Shown piece by piece: positions 16,818-25,876 of a DNA stretch of 64,000 bases (the first letter of the stretch is position 1; each line of letters starts with the position of its first letter). The stretch is from Peribacillus deserti (GTDB lineage: Bacteria; Bacillota; Bacilli; Bacillales; DSM-1321): NCBI RefSeq assembly GCF_002863585.1, contig NZ_PGUY01000062.1, positions 62,001 to 126,000 on the forward strand, given 5' to 3'. The notes beneath the pieces are model-generated. The model was not told where the DNA came from. It made no database searches and saw only the letters and a list, made by a program, of their open reading frames with translations. Both the position numbers and the translations under genes were made by a program.

Positions 16818-17957
16818 ATGTCAGAAGAAATGAACGAGATTGAAGTAAACAACTATGAAGCTGGGGACAGGGTGACTGGAACCGTAACAAAGGTTGAAGA
16901 AAAACAAGTCATTATCGATGTAAAGAACAGTAAAACGGATGGTATTTTACCAATCAGCGAGCTTTCCAGCCTTCATGTCGAAAAAGCATCAGATGTGGTA
17001 AACGAAGGTGACGAGCTGGAACTTGAAGTTTTGAAGGTCGAGGAAGAGGCTTTAATTCTTTCAAAGCGAAAAGTCGATGCCCTTAACGCCTGGGATGAGT
17101 TAGAGAGAAAATTCGAGTCTCAGGAAGTCTTTGAATCAGAAGTAAAAGATGTTGTGAAAGGCGGACTTGTCGTAGACCTTGGAGTACGCGGATTCGTTCC
17201 AGCTTCACTTGTTGAAGATTATTTTGTCGAAGACTTCTCGGATTACAAGGGAAGAACCTTATCTTTCAAAATAGTTGAACTGGACAAAGAAAAAAATAGA
17301 ATAATCCTTTCTCACCGCGCTGTAGTGCAGGATGAAAAAGGACAAAAGAAACAAGAGTTATTAGATTCCATTCAGCAGGATCAAGTACTCGAAGGAACCG
17401 TACAGCGTTTAACAGATTTCGGAGCCTTTGTTGATATCGGCGGAATCGATGGATTGGTACACATATCCCAATTATCACACGAACATGTTGAAAAACCTTC
17501 AGATGTGGTAAAAGAAGGCGACAAGGTTCAGGTCAAGGTGCTATCCGTAGACCGAGATAATGAACGCATTTCCTTATCAATCAAGGAAACTCTGCCAGGA
17601 CCTTGGCAGCAGGTGTCGGAGAAAGCACAGCCAGGATCCGTACTGGAAGGAACCGTAAAACGCCTTGTTTCATATGGCGCTTTTGTTGAAGTGCTTCCAG
17701 GAGTTGAAGGATTGGTCCACATTTCTCAAATCTCTCATAAACATATCGGAACTCCACATGAAGTTCTGCAAGAGGGACAGCAGGTACAGGTGAAAGTACT
17801 GGATGTTAACGAAAATGACCAGCGCCTTTCATTAAGCATAAAAGACCTTCAGGAAAAAGAGTTTGAAGAAATTACAGACTACGATTTACCTGAAGAATCC
17901 AAAGGCTTCCAGCTTGGCGAAATGATTGGCGACAAATTAAAAAACCTGGGTAAATAA
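16818..17957 (+). CDS. ypfD: S1-domain RNA-binding protein YpfD (RpsA-like)
   Basis: Protein of 379 aa with four S1 domains at about 13-80, 100-170, 187-255 and 272-342. The last two are best conserved ([17 protein letters not shown] and a near copy). It is shorter than the six-domain E. coli S1. In Bacillus it is annotated as an RpsA homologue, but it is not an integral ribosomal protein. Start at ATG 16818 behind AAGGAGG, a strong site. A strong terminator follows, and then 1.4 kb without a gene. Confidence 0.94.
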   Translation: MSEEMNEIEVNNYEAGDRVTGTVTKVEEKQVIIDVKNSKTDGILPISELSSLHVEKASDVVNEGDELELEVLKVEEEALILSKRKVDALNAWDELERKFESQEVFESEVKDVVKGGLVVDLGVRGFVPASLVEDYFVEDFSDYKGRTLSFKIVELDKEKNRIILSHRAVVQDEKGQKKQELLDSIQQDQVLEGTVQRLTDFGAFVDIGGIDGLVHISQLSHEHVEKPSDVVKEGDKVQVKVLSVDRDNERISLSIKETLPGPWQQVSEKAQPGSVLEGTVKRLVSYGAFVEVLPGVEGLVHISQISHKHIGTPHEVLQEGQQVQVKVLDVNENDQRLSLSIKDLQEKEFEEITDYDLPEESKGFQLGEMIGDKLKNLGK

Positions 17958-17961
17958 TAAA

Positions 17962-17996
17962 AACGGCGAGCAGAGAACTGCTTGCCGTTTTTTTTT
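17962..17996 (+). terminator. terminator after ypfD
   Basis: AACGGCGAGCAG and CTGCTTGCCGTT form a 12-bp stem (one G-T) with a 4-base loop and a run of T. Confidence 0.92.
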
Positions 17997-18470
17997 CTGC
18001 AGGTGGTTCCTTGGTACAGTTGGGGTTCTTGCTGACCCTTTGATTAGGCGGAGAGTGGCGTTTTACACTAGTAAATAAGGCGGAAGGAGTGAGGAAATAT
18101 AGTTATGTTCGCATATTGGTTATAACACTTGTGGAGATTGATGCTTTTAATGAGTATCCGCTAATTTAAGTAGGTACTTTTTGTAAGACCATATCCATAC
18201 ACGCGACCTTCTAAGGGAAGTGAAGTTCATTGTGCGGGGCAAGTGGTTAAAGGACATCTACTAGGAGCAGTGCTTTTGCTGGACCGTTACCAGAGAGCGA
18301 GTCGAGTTCGCTCAAAAAACAGCACGTTTGCAGAGTTTTTTATCAATAAAACGTTAGGTTTCGTTAATTTTTATTAATATAGTGCATAATTTGTAGCTTT
18401 TGATGGTGGATTTACAGCCTAGAAAGTGATCAAAATCATAATTTATTGGTAATCGCGTACCAAGTAAAAA

Positions 18471-18785
18471 TTTATGATTAGGTTTTCGAGGTTTATGCTT
18501 ATAAAACGGAAGTTTATGCTTAAGTTTTTTAGGTTTATACTTATAAATTGGAAGTTTATGCTTAAGTTTTTTAGGTTTATGCTTATAAATTGGAAGTTTA
18601 TGCTTATAGGCTGAAACCCTATGCTTATCTAAAGGGAGTTATGCTTACCTTTACTGAAATATGCTTAGTTAAGGGGGATTATGCTTAGCTTTACTGAAAT
18701 ATGCTCATCAAGAATGTATTATGCTTCCCTATGATATATGCCTATCTGTAAGGGAGGTTATCCTTAACTTTATTGAAATAGCTTA
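18471..18785 (+). repeat. phased word array 2: TTATGCTTA every 20-21 bp, about 16 units
   Basis: The ATG of the word falls at 18474, 18495, 18516, 18537, 18558, 18579, 18600 and 18621 (step 21), then 18641, 18661, 18681, 18701 and 18721 (step 20). Weaker units lie near 18738, 18760 and 18780. In the first half the bases between words alternate (TATAAATTGGAAG / AAGTTTTTTAGG), giving a 42-bp super-period. In the second half CTTTACTGAAAT alternates with a purine-rich linker, giving 40 bp. The change from 21 to 20 excludes a codon-based repeat. Confidence 0.92.
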
Positions 18786-19161
18786 ACCAATAAGTCGTTA
18801 CCCAAAAAGCTGCTAAGCTTTAGCCAGAAGCCAAGAATCGTTATGACAGTGGCAGTCTTCTCTTACCAAAAAAACCAGTCCTTGCTGATCTCAACCGTAA
18901 ACCAAATATATCTTTATAATGACTGAATGTCCAGTGAAGCATATAGCGTTTTCAAACTAATAGGTAACACCAGCCAGCAAAAACTAATAGTCCCGGCAAA
19001 CCAAATCCTGCTCCCACCAAACTCCCAAATTACACAGTCTCACAACGATTAACAGAAAACATCTCTAAAATCTGGCTGTAGAGATGTTGCACAGGAATCA
19101 AAATTGTACAACTTCCCCGCCAGATCCTCTACACTTATACATCCAATCAGAGCCATTCATA

Positions 19162-19312
19162 AGCTCCCGCCTCTTACAAACATCAGCTCCCAGCACCCCC
19201 TCCCTGCAACATCAACTCCCAGAAACCCTCTTCCAATCTTCAAACTCCCAGCATCCAACCATTCCCTTGATCAAGCTCCCAGTCCCCGACCATCCCATCC
19301 TTCAAGCTCCCG
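19162..19312 (+). repeat. phased word array 4: AGCTCCCA every 23-31 bp
   Basis: AGCTCCC(A/G) or AACTCCCA starts at 19162, 19185, 19214, 19243, 19274 and 19305, giving steps of 23, 29, 29, 31 and 31. Linkers are C- and A-rich. Isolated CTCCCA words also occur at about 19011 and 19021. It ends 80 bp before yphA. Confidence 0.75.
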
Positions 19313-19400
19313 TTCACGCCACACAGAATTCTGCTCCAATCCACCGTTTAAAATGTTGATTATTCAGACATAATGGTTTTTATAGGAGGAAGGATTGCGT

Positions 19401-20009
19401 ATGGATGGAATGTTTTTTTTATGGATCTCATGGATGGGTGTTATTTATTGTTTTTTCTTTCTGGACAAATCGAGCCCTTATAGGGGATTTATCTTGGGTT
19501 CTTTATTTACTGCAATTATTCTTAGCCCATATGAGATTACATTCGGTGTAGCACCTGTTAATTGCGGCGGTCTCTGTTTAACGCTGCTGGCAGTATATAC
19601 ATTAAGGGGACTTGCGTTTCGCAGTCTGGCTTCTTTTGCCATTAGGGCCTTAGTGCTGTCATTTGCTTACGGGAGCATCAATCTTTTGTTTTTCCTTGAT
19701 CCGGTATGGATTATTTGGGATCGGACATGGATGCTTGGGATACTGGCTGCCTATCTTACAATTCTGTTATTTTCTAATTGGAAAAAAAGGCTTTCTTCTT
19801 TGATATTAGGTTTGTTTTTTGGGGATATTATTCTTAATGTTTTGTATGGCAGTTTACATATGCCGCAGCAATTTGTTTCGGAACCATGGCTTGATTTAAC
19901 TGCTCTTTCAGGAGTGTTCATAGTCATATGGTCCTGGATGGAAAAGGCTAGTAAGTCTCTTCATGCTATTTTCCAAAGCAAAAATATACCAAAGGAGAAA
20001 CAGGGATAA
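19401..20009 (+). CDS. yphA: YphA-like integral membrane protein
   Basis: Protein of 202 aa with six or seven hydrophobic segments spread over its full length. Size, membrane layout and location before yphB/seaA match B. subtilis YphA, which has no assigned function. ATG 19401 lies nine bases after AGGAGGA; a TTG at 19395 is too close to that site. It ends one base before seaA, so the genes are coupled. Confidence 0.82.
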   Translation: MDGMFFLWISWMGVIYCFFFLDKSSPYRGFILGSLFTAIILSPYEITFGVAPVNCGGLCLTLLAVYTLRGLAFRSLASFAIRALVLSFAYGSINLLFFLDPVWIIWDRTWMLGILAAYLTILLFSNWKKRLSSLILGLFFGDIILNVLYGSLHMPQQFVSEPWLDLTALSGVFIVIWSWMEKASKSLHAIFQSKNIPKEKQG

Positions 20010-20010
20010 T

Positions 20011-20907
20011 ATGGGTCATATTGAGTTCTTGTACCCCATTGTATTTGGGGTGGCCGTAGGGACTGCTTTACGGGTGTATATGCTTAAAACGGATTATAGG
20101 CAGTATCCCAGTTATTTGCATGGGAAAGTGATCCATCTGGCGCTTGGCTTTATTGCTGCAGGTCTGGGTACGATTATAGTTCCGGCATTGATAAAGGAAG
20201 AATACACGGCTATTACGTTTCTGACACTGGCGGCCTCACAGTTCAGGGAAGTAAGGAATATGGAACGAACCACTATGCAGCAGGTTGATTCTTTTGAATT
20301 GGTAGGCAGAGGAAATACGTATATTGAAGGAATTGCAGTAGCGTTTGAAGGAAGAAATTATTTAGTTATCTTAACCTCGTTTGTTACAACGGCAGCTTAT
20401 TTATTTATCAATATACTGGCAGCTGTGATTGCCTCTATCATCTGTTTTTTTATATGCAGAGCGCTTATGTCAGGCAATAGGATGAAGGACATAGTGGAAA
20501 TCAGTTATATTGAACCGCATTTTGACGGCGCGGGCTTATATGTGGACAATATTTATATTATGAATATCGGTCTGCCTGAGAGACAAAAAGAAGTGTTAAA
20601 GTATGGGATGGGCTTTATTCTTAAGCCAAAGAATTTTAATGCTATGATAACGATCGCCAATCTGGGGCAGCGGCAGGCCATCCTTTATGACGTTACAGTG
20701 GCCCTTGGCGTTTACCGGGATTCTGGCACACCTGCACTGGTACCCCTTGCCAAGCGGGATTTAGAGGACGGCAGGCTGGGCATTTTTGTGCTTCCACAGG
20801 TAAAAGAGGTAGAAAAGGCTATTAAGGTTATCTCGAATGTGCCAATATTAGAAAATGCCATTAGGGTTCCATCCAAAACTTTATCACAGGGAAAGCAGGA
20901 GCAGTGA
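20011..20907 (+). CDS. seaA: YIEGIA-family membrane protein SeaA (YphB)
   Basis: Protein of 298 aa. It holds the family-defining Y-I-E-G-I-A motif near residue 107. Several membrane segments fill the N-terminal 150 residues, and the rest is a soluble domain. In B. subtilis yphB (seaA) is linked to spore envelope assembly. Start at ATG 20011, one base after the yphA stop and behind GGAG; an ATG at 19963 lies inside yphA. The next small gene encodes its partner subunit. Confidence 0.88.
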   Translation: MGHIEFLYPIVFGVAVGTALRVYMLKTDYRQYPSYLHGKVIHLALGFIAAGLGTIIVPALIKEEYTAITFLTLAASQFREVRNMERTTMQQVDSFELVGRGNTYIEGIAVAFEGRNYLVILTSFVTTAAYLFINILAAVIASIICFFICRALMSGNRMKDIVEISYIEPHFDGAGLYVDNIYIMNIGLPERQKEVLKYGMGFILKPKNFNAMITIANLGQRQAILYDVTVALGVYRDSGTPALVPLAKRDLEDGRLGIFVLPQVKEVEKAIKVISNVPILENAIRVPSKTLSQGKQEQ

Positions 20908-20911
20908 TCAT

Positions 20912-21103
20912 ATGGGAGTATCAATCGATAAGGCGATATTGGCAGTTATTACAACCAACCACAAACTAGTGCCCGCGGGAACCAACGTATTTCACTGTGG
21001 ATCGCAGCAGGAAATGTTTGAGATAACAAAAAATCTTGAAGCCATCTTAGATGGTATTGCACATGCTTTAAAGGATGACCTGTTTATTATTGTGAAACAT
21101 TAA
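20912..21103 (+). CDS. small capping-complex subunit for the YIEGIA protein
   Basis: Protein of 63 aa starting M-G-V-S-I-D-K-A-I-L-A-V-I-T-T. It matches my memory of a short protein encoded beside YIEGIA proteins in spore formers and annotated as a capping-complex subunit. ATG 20912 lies 4 bp after the seaA stop, with GGAG upstream. Coupling to seaA and the common pairing support the call. The biochemical role is not shown by sequence. Confidence 0.7.
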   Translation: MGVSIDKAILAVITTNHKLVPAGTNVFHCGSQQEMFEITKNLEAILDGIAHALKDDLFIIVKH

Positions 21104-21210
21104 TGGCAGAACATTGTTGATTTGATAAATATTTGTTAATATAACATAGTTAAGGAGATTCCTTTAGCAGATGATAGGGAAAAAGCTCCTTGGAGGTAAT
21201 CGTGCCTAAT

Positions 21211-21246
21211 CCCTGTCAAATGCATCTTTGGCAGGGTCTATTTTTT
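21211..21246 (+). terminator. terminator before der
   Basis: CCCTGTCAAA and CTTTGGCAGGG form a stem with a short loop, followed by TCTATTTTTT. An AAGGAG...CTCCTT pair just upstream (about 21152-21192) could form an alternative hairpin. The 317-bp spacer between the capping subunit and der holds nothing else I can name. Confidence 0.75.
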
Positions 21247-21420
21247 AACTGGAAAAATGAATATTAAATTTTACATATACCATGCAGTGAGCCCATTTCA
21301 TTTGGGGAATACGGAGGGGCCATTCTTTTTAGTTTGAAAGAGTTTGTTAATGGAAAAAAATTTAATAATTATTGAAATATACTAAGCACTAAAGCGGTGC
21401 ATTTTGAAAGGATGTTTTAC

Positions 21421-22731
21421 ATGCCAAAACCTGTAGTGGCCATTGTAGGCCGGCCTAATGTCGGTAAATCTACAATTTTTAACCGCATTGTTGGTGAACG
21501 CATATCGATTGTAGAAGATGTTCCTGGAGTGACAAGGGATCGCATATACAGTTCCGGAGAGTGGCTGACCCATGACTTTAATATTATTGATACGGGCGGA
21601 ATCGACATTGGAGATGAGCCTTTCTTAGAACAGATCCGCGCCCAGGCCGAAATTGCAATCGATGAAGCTGATGTAATCATCTTCATGACGAACGGCAGAG
21701 AAGGAGTTACGGCTGCTGATGAGGAAGTCGCCAAAATTCTATATAAATCCAAAAAGCCCGTTGTTCTTGCGGTTAATAAAGTGGACAACCCTGAAATGAG
21801 AAGCCAGATTTATGACTTTTATGCTTTGGGATTTGGCGAGCCATTCCCGATTTCCGGTTCACATGGACTTGGCCTCGGAGACCTTTTGGATGAAGTGGCG
21901 AAGAGCTTTCCTAAGTTTGAGGAAGATATATATGGTGAGGATGTTATCAAGTTCTCATTAATCGGAAGACCGAATGTTGGAAAATCTTCCTTGGTAAATG
22001 CACTTCTGGGTGAAGAACGCGTAATCGTCAGTGATATCGAAGGAACGACCCGTGATGCAATTGATTCTCCCTATAAATATAACGGCCAGGAATATGTGAT
22101 CATTGATACTGCTGGTATGAGAAAAAAGGGTAAAGTATACGAAACCACAGAGAAATACAGTGTTCTCCGTGCGCTGCGCGCGATAGAGAGATCTGACGTC
22201 GTCCTTGTGGTGCTGAATGGTGAGGAAGGCATCAGGGAGCAGGATAAAAAAATTGCCGGCTATGCCCATGACTCTGGCCGTGCGGTCATAATCGTAGTAA
22301 ATAAATGGGATGCAGTCGAAAAAGATGAAAAAACCATGAAAGAATTCGAAGAAAATATCAGGGCTCACTTTCAGTTCTTGGAATATGCCCCGGTTGTTTT
22401 CCTTTCAGCCAAAACAAGAAAAAGGATTCACACGCTGATCCCAGTTATCGACAAGGTGAGTGAAAGCCATTCCATGCGTGTAGAGACTAGCGTACTGAAT
22501 GACGTGATTACAGACGCCGTTGCCATGAATCCAACTCCTACCCATAAGGGGAACCGCCTTAAAATTTTCTATACTACCCAGGTCGCTATAAAGCCGCCGA
22601 CTTTTGTAGTGTTTGTTAATGATCCCGAACTGCTCCATTTCTCATATGAACGATTCTTGCAAAATCGGATCAGGGATGCATTTGGTTTTGAAGGGACACC
22701 GATAAAGATATATGCCCGTCAGAGGAAATAG
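21421..22731 (+). CDS. der: ribosome-assembly GTPase Der (EngA)
   Basis: Protein of 436 aa, the usual length. It has two tandem G domains, each with G-R-P-N-V-G-K-S (near 9 and 183), D-T-G-G / D-T-A-G and N-K-x-D boxes, then a C-terminal KH-like domain. It acts in 50S subunit maturation. Start at ATG 21421 behind AAGGATG by comparison with B. subtilis Der; an ATG at 21397 adds eight residues outside the family. It is followed by gpsA after 12 bp. Confidence 0.97.
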   Translation: MPKPVVAIVGRPNVGKSTIFNRIVGERISIVEDVPGVTRDRIYSSGEWLTHDFNIIDTGGIDIGDEPFLEQIRAQAEIAIDEADVIIFMTNGREGVTAADEEVAKILYKSKKPVVLAVNKVDNPEMRSQIYDFYALGFGEPFPISGSHGLGLGDLLDEVAKSFPKFEEDIYGEDVIKFSLIGRPNVGKSSLVNALLGEERVIVSDIEGTTRDAIDSPYKYNGQEYVIIDTAGMRKKGKVYETTEKYSVLRALRAIERSDVVLVVLNGEEGIREQDKKIAGYAHDSGRAVIIVVNKWDAVEKDEKTMKEFEENIRAHFQFLEYAPVVFLSAKTRKRIHTLIPVIDKVSESHSMRVETSVLNDVITDAVAMNPTPTHKGNRLKIFYTTQVAIKPPTFVVFVNDPELLHFSYERFLQNRIRDAFGFEGTPIKIYARQRK

Positions 22732-22743
22732 GAGGGAATAAGT

Positions 22744-23790
22744 ATGGAGAAGCAAAAGGTAGCCGTGATTGGTGCAGGAAGCTGGGGGACGGCCTTGGCA
22801 ATGGTCCTGGCTGATAACGCGCATGAAGTACAGCTATGGAGCCACAAGTTTGAACAGGTTGAAGAAATTAACAGCAGCCATACAAATGATAAGTATCTGC
22901 CGGGTATTTCCCTGCCTGAGAATATTATCGGATACAGTTCTTTAGGAGAAGCTTTAGAAGGTGTTAAATATGTCATCCTCGCTGTTCCTACCAAGGCGAT
23001 CCGGGATGTTTCTGCACAAATTCTAGCCGAGTTAAAACAGTCTGTTATCATGGTTCATGTCAGTAAGGGAATTGAACCTAACACTCTCCTTCGAATTACT
23101 GAAATGATTAAAGAAGAAATGCCTTCTTCCCTTCTTGAAGAGGTTGTGGTGCTTTCTGGGCCAAGTCATGCTGAAGAGGTCAGCTTGAGACAACCTACAA
23201 CTGTTACCGTTTCTTCAGAAGATCTTTCTGCAGCTGAGAAGGTTCAGGATCTTTTTATAAATCAGAACTTCCGGGTATATACCAACCCTGATGTAATCGG
23301 GGTGGAGATAGGCGGAGCTTTGAAAAATATTATTGCATTGGCTGCCGGGATGACCGATGGCTTAGGATATGGAGATAACGCCAAGGCTGCTTTGATTACG
23401 CGCGGCCTGGCGGAAATAGCCAGGCTTGGTACAAAAATGGGAGCAAATCCACTGACTTTCTCGGGTCTAGCCGGAATCGGTGATTTAATCGTTACCTGTA
23501 CAAGTGTCCATTCACGGAATTGGCGTGCCGGCAATATGCTCGGTAAAGGCCAGAAGCTGGATCAAGTGCTTGAAAACATGGGAATGGTCGTTGAAGGCGT
23601 ACGTACAACAAAGGCCGCCTACCAGCTTGCTGAAAAATACGATGTTTCCATGCCGATCACGCATGCCCTGTATAACGTCCTCTTTAATAATGCAGATGTA
23701 GAGGATGCCGTGGATGAGCTGATGAACCGAATGAAGAAACATGAAATGGAAGATCTGGTCAATGTTTTAGACGAACGGATGAACGATTAG
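22744..23790 (+). CDS. gpsA: NAD(P)H-dependent glycerol-3-phosphate dehydrogenase
   Basis: Protein of 348 aa. N-terminal Rossmann motif [11 protein letters not shown] at 9-19. The catalytic Lys lies in [11 protein letters not shown] near 192, with G-L-A-G-I-G-D-L further on. It makes sn-glycerol 3-phosphate for phospholipid synthesis. ATG 22744 behind GGAGGG. Co-transcribed with der, as in B. subtilis. Confidence 0.96.
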   Translation: MEKQKVAVIGAGSWGTALAMVLADNAHEVQLWSHKFEQVEEINSSHTNDKYLPGISLPENIIGYSSLGEALEGVKYVILAVPTKAIRDVSAQILAELKQSVIMVHVSKGIEPNTLLRITEMIKEEMPSSLLEEVVVLSGPSHAEEVSLRQPTTVTVSSEDLSAAEKVQDLFINQNFRVYTNPDVIGVEIGGALKNIIALAAGMTDGLGYGDNAKAALITRGLAEIARLGTKMGANPLTFSGLAGIGDLIVTCTSVHSRNWRAGNMLGKGQKLDQVLENMGMVVEGVRTTKAAYQLAEKYDVSMPITHALYNVLFNNADVEDAVDELMNRMKKHEMEDLVNVLDERMND

Positions 23791-23914
23791 ATAAATGGAT
23801 GAGATAAATTAAATAAAATGGGCATTTGATGGTTCGAATGCCTTCATCTAAGCATACTATGCTACGAAACTAACTGGTGTAAAAAACCTAGTGCTTGGGT
23901 ATTTAGTCAAAAAG

Positions 23915-23947
23915 ACAGAAGATGAAGATATCATCTTCTGTTTTTTT
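23915..23947 (+). terminator. terminator after gpsA
   Basis: ACAGAAGATGA and TCATCTTCTGT form a perfect 11-bp stem with a 5-base loop and a run of T. It is the end of the der-gpsA unit. Confidence 0.92.
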
Positions 23948-24150
23948 ACGTAGTTTGCATGGCAGGAAGGGCTGCTAAATCAGTGAGAAATGATACGGGA
24001 CCATTTTCTATAATACCCAGGCTTCACACGGACCTTTTACTTACACGGATGAATAGTACATCAGTTCTGTAGTTAAAATCCATGTGTTAAGGGCTTTTTT
24101 AGATTAATAAATATCGAGTTGTTACCTTAGGAAGGCTCTAAAATCCTCTT

Positions 24151-24260
24151 TAAGAGTGGAATGGAGAGACTTAAGAGTGAAATGTGAAATTTAAGAGTGA
24201 TAATCAGATTTTAAGAGCGGAAAAGCAGAGAATAAGTGTGAGATTCAGAATATAAGAGTG
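24151..24260 (+). repeat. phased word array 3: TAAGAGTG every 20-21 bp
   Basis: TAAGAGTG starts at 24151, 24172, 24192, 24212 (TAAGAGCG), 24233 (TAAGTGTG) and 24253; steps are 21, 20, 20, 21 and 20. Linkers are purine-rich. The word is unrelated to those of arrays 1, 2 and 4, but the spacing equals that of arrays 1 and 2. Confidence 0.87.
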
Positions 24261-24670
24261 AGGATTAAAAATGTGCGACGTTACAAATGTCTCAAAGTTT
24301 GGGACCAAGCATTGTATTCAGTTGGAATTTTCACAAATGAAAACTCCACAATTGACGTTTTAAGGGGCAAAATTAAATTTTCAGAGACTTTTTGAAGGGC
24401 TGTTACAATTTGCGGAGTTTTCCATAATTTTAGAAGGGGGTTTTTACTATTTGCGGGGATCGGTTTTAATTCACCAACCTGATATCCTCCTTAAGCTCTA
24501 TAGGGAACCAATTCCAAAGATGAACCAGCATATATATTAAACATTTCAACAGTTCTCATTTCACATCAGCGGGCGCAATTCCCTTTAGAGAAGCCGTTCC
24601 TGACGACCACACCTTTAAGAGTCCAAAAGTTAAGAAAATTATTTCAGTTAATGTAATTCGATTATCCCTA

Positions 24671-24679
24671 TGTTATAAT
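24671..24679 (+). promoter_or_regulatory. extended -10 promoter of yphE-yphF
   Basis: TGTTATAAT fits the TGnTATAAT extended -10 consensus and lies 65 bp before yphE. No good -35 box is seen, which is usual for this promoter type. Confidence 0.55.
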
Positions 24680-24743
24680 ACTTCGGGATATTAGAAGATT
24701 TATAGAAGAAAATGTAGCGATATACATAAAAGGAGAGAGCGTC

Positions 24744-24944
24744 ATGACCCCAGCATTGCAAAAGATGTGGATCTCTTTTGCCGGTATGTTTTTTTTGGCA
24801 ATTTCCATTCTTATTATTTACTTGAGCCGTTATAAGTTAAAAGGTATTTTGAAAGTGGTTACTGCGGTTGTTGCGTATATATTAATGATTACAGGTGGAT
24901 TGATTGTACTTCTGGTCGTATTAAGCGGGCCGACTAATGGATAG
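24744..24944 (+). CDS. yphE: YphE-like DUF2768 small membrane protein
   Basis: Protein of 66 aa made of two hydrophobic helices (about 9-28 and 35-60). Length and location before yphF fit the DUF2768 family of Bacillus. ATG 24744 lies behind AAAGGAGAG. The stop overlaps the start of the next gene, so translation is coupled. Function unknown. Confidence 0.8.
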   Translation: MTPALQKMWISFAGMFFLAISILIIYLSRYKLKGILKVVTAVVAYILMITGGLIVLLVVLSGPTNG

Positions 24945-25692
24945 ATTTTCGATGGAAGCAAAACGATATATAATCAAGCTTACATTCGCAGCCCTGTTTA
25001 TCATGATAATCAGCCTTTTGTCCGGCTGTATGTATCCGGAGGAAGAGCTGACAAAGAGTCAAATTCCTTATAAAGACCAAATCCAATCTGTTCAAAGCGC
25101 AGTTGATCAATTTCAGAAGGATAATGGCGGCATCCTCCCTATCAAAACTAAGGAAGCCGACACTCCATATTACCAAAGATACCCGATTGATTTTAAAAAA
25201 CTAATTCCTAAATATATGGCTGAACCGCCTGGCAATGCGTATGAAAGCGGTGGTGTGTTTCAATATGTGATTATAGACGAAGAGAAGGATCCGACGGTGA
25301 AGTTATTTGATGTAAGATTGGCTGACCAGGTTCAGGATGTGGTGATCCGTCTGAACGTATACCGTCAATCGCATGGGTATCCTCCTTTTAAGGAAATCCT
25401 TACTCCTCAGGTTTATACGCTGGATCATAAAAAGATGGGATATAAGGAGCCTCCGACAGTCATGAGCCCATATTCACAAAAACCGCTGCATCTGGTGATC
25501 GGCACAGACGGACGGATTTATGTCGATTATACTCCTGATCTTGTAAACGCACTCAAAGAAAAGGGAAGGGATTACAAACCTGGTACTGATATCAGGAGTA
25601 TTCTGACGGAAGATTCCCTGTTTGCACCCGCCTATTCTCTGCCGTATACGATAGACTCGAAGACGAAAAAACCAATTTTTATGAATAAGTAA
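24937..25692 (+). CDS. yphF: YphF-like lipoprotein
   Basis: Protein of 251 aa. A signal peptide ends in the lipobox L-L-S-G-C near residues 27-31, so the mature protein should be lipid-anchored outside the membrane. The rest is soluble, with no recognised catalytic motif. The ATG at 24937 overlaps yphE by 8 bp; ATG 24952 is an alternative start that keeps the signal peptide. Neither has a strong ribosome site. Position before spoIVA matches yphF of B. subtilis. Confidence 0.82.
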   Translation: MDRFSMEAKRYIIKLTFAALFIMIISLLSGCMYPEEELTKSQIPYKDQIQSVQSAVDQFQKDNGGILPIKTKEADTPYYQRYPIDFKKLIPKYMAEPPGNAYESGGVFQYVIIDEEKDPTVKLFDVRLADQVQDVVIRLNVYRQSHGYPPFKEILTPQVYTLDHKKMGYKEPPTVMSPYSQKPLHLVIGTDGRIYVDYTPDLVNALKEKGRDYKPGTDIRSILTEDSLFAPAYSLPYTIDSKTKKPIFMNK

Positions 25693-25696
25693 GAAT

Positions 25697-25739
25697 AACC
25701 CCTGATCTGCAAAATATATTGTAGGAGAGGGGTTTTTTT
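25697..25739 (+). terminator. terminator after yphF
   Basis: AACCCCT and AGGGGTT form a short stem with a long loop, followed by seven T. Confidence 0.7.
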
Positions 25740-25876
25740 ATTAATCATTAAACGAGATTATGATTAATCGAAAAAATCTTGGAATAAAATAGATGGACAA
25801 CATCATAGACATATAATGTCCAGTTTCAAATTGAAATGAATCTCTATATATAGGTATAAGATCGGGAGGGGATCTC

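Larger units (their letters stand above)
17997..19400 (+). other. 1.4-kb gene-free region in the place of fni
   Basis: No credible gene is seen. The open frames at 19084-19373 run through low-complexity CTCCCA repeats, start without ribosome sites, and overlap in two frames. In B. subtilis the isopentenyl diphosphate isomerase gene fni lies here. The region holds phased word arrays 2 (18471-18785) and 4 (19162-19312). The parts at 17997-18470 and 18790-19160 show no feature I can name. Confidence 0.7.
23948..24743 (+). other. gene-free spacer between gpsA and yphE
   Basis: Besides phased array 3 (24151-24260) I see no gene. At about 24340-24430 GAAAACTCC and GGAGTTTTCC form a loose inverted pair about 70 bp apart. 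The segment at 24430-24660 shows nothing recognisable. A promoter-like box at 24671 lies at the right end. Confidence 0.6.

Noticed and set aside
19084-19373. Two overlapping plus-strand open frames of about 90 aa
   Set aside because: They run through the CTCCCA array in different frames, have low-complexity Ser/Pro/His content, and lack ribosome sites. They are products of the repeat composition.
8231-24260. CRISPR array as an explanation for the phased words
   Set aside because: The repeated word is only 8-9 bp and the step only 20-21 bp. CRISPR repeats are longer, with spacers of about 30 bp or more, and no cas gene is present.
25782-25817. Sigma-E promoter of spoIVA (CATATAAT at 25810)
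   Set aside because: The -10-like word is reasonable and the gene is known to be sigma-E controlled in B. subtilis, but no -35 box stands at the right distance, so it is not listed as a site.
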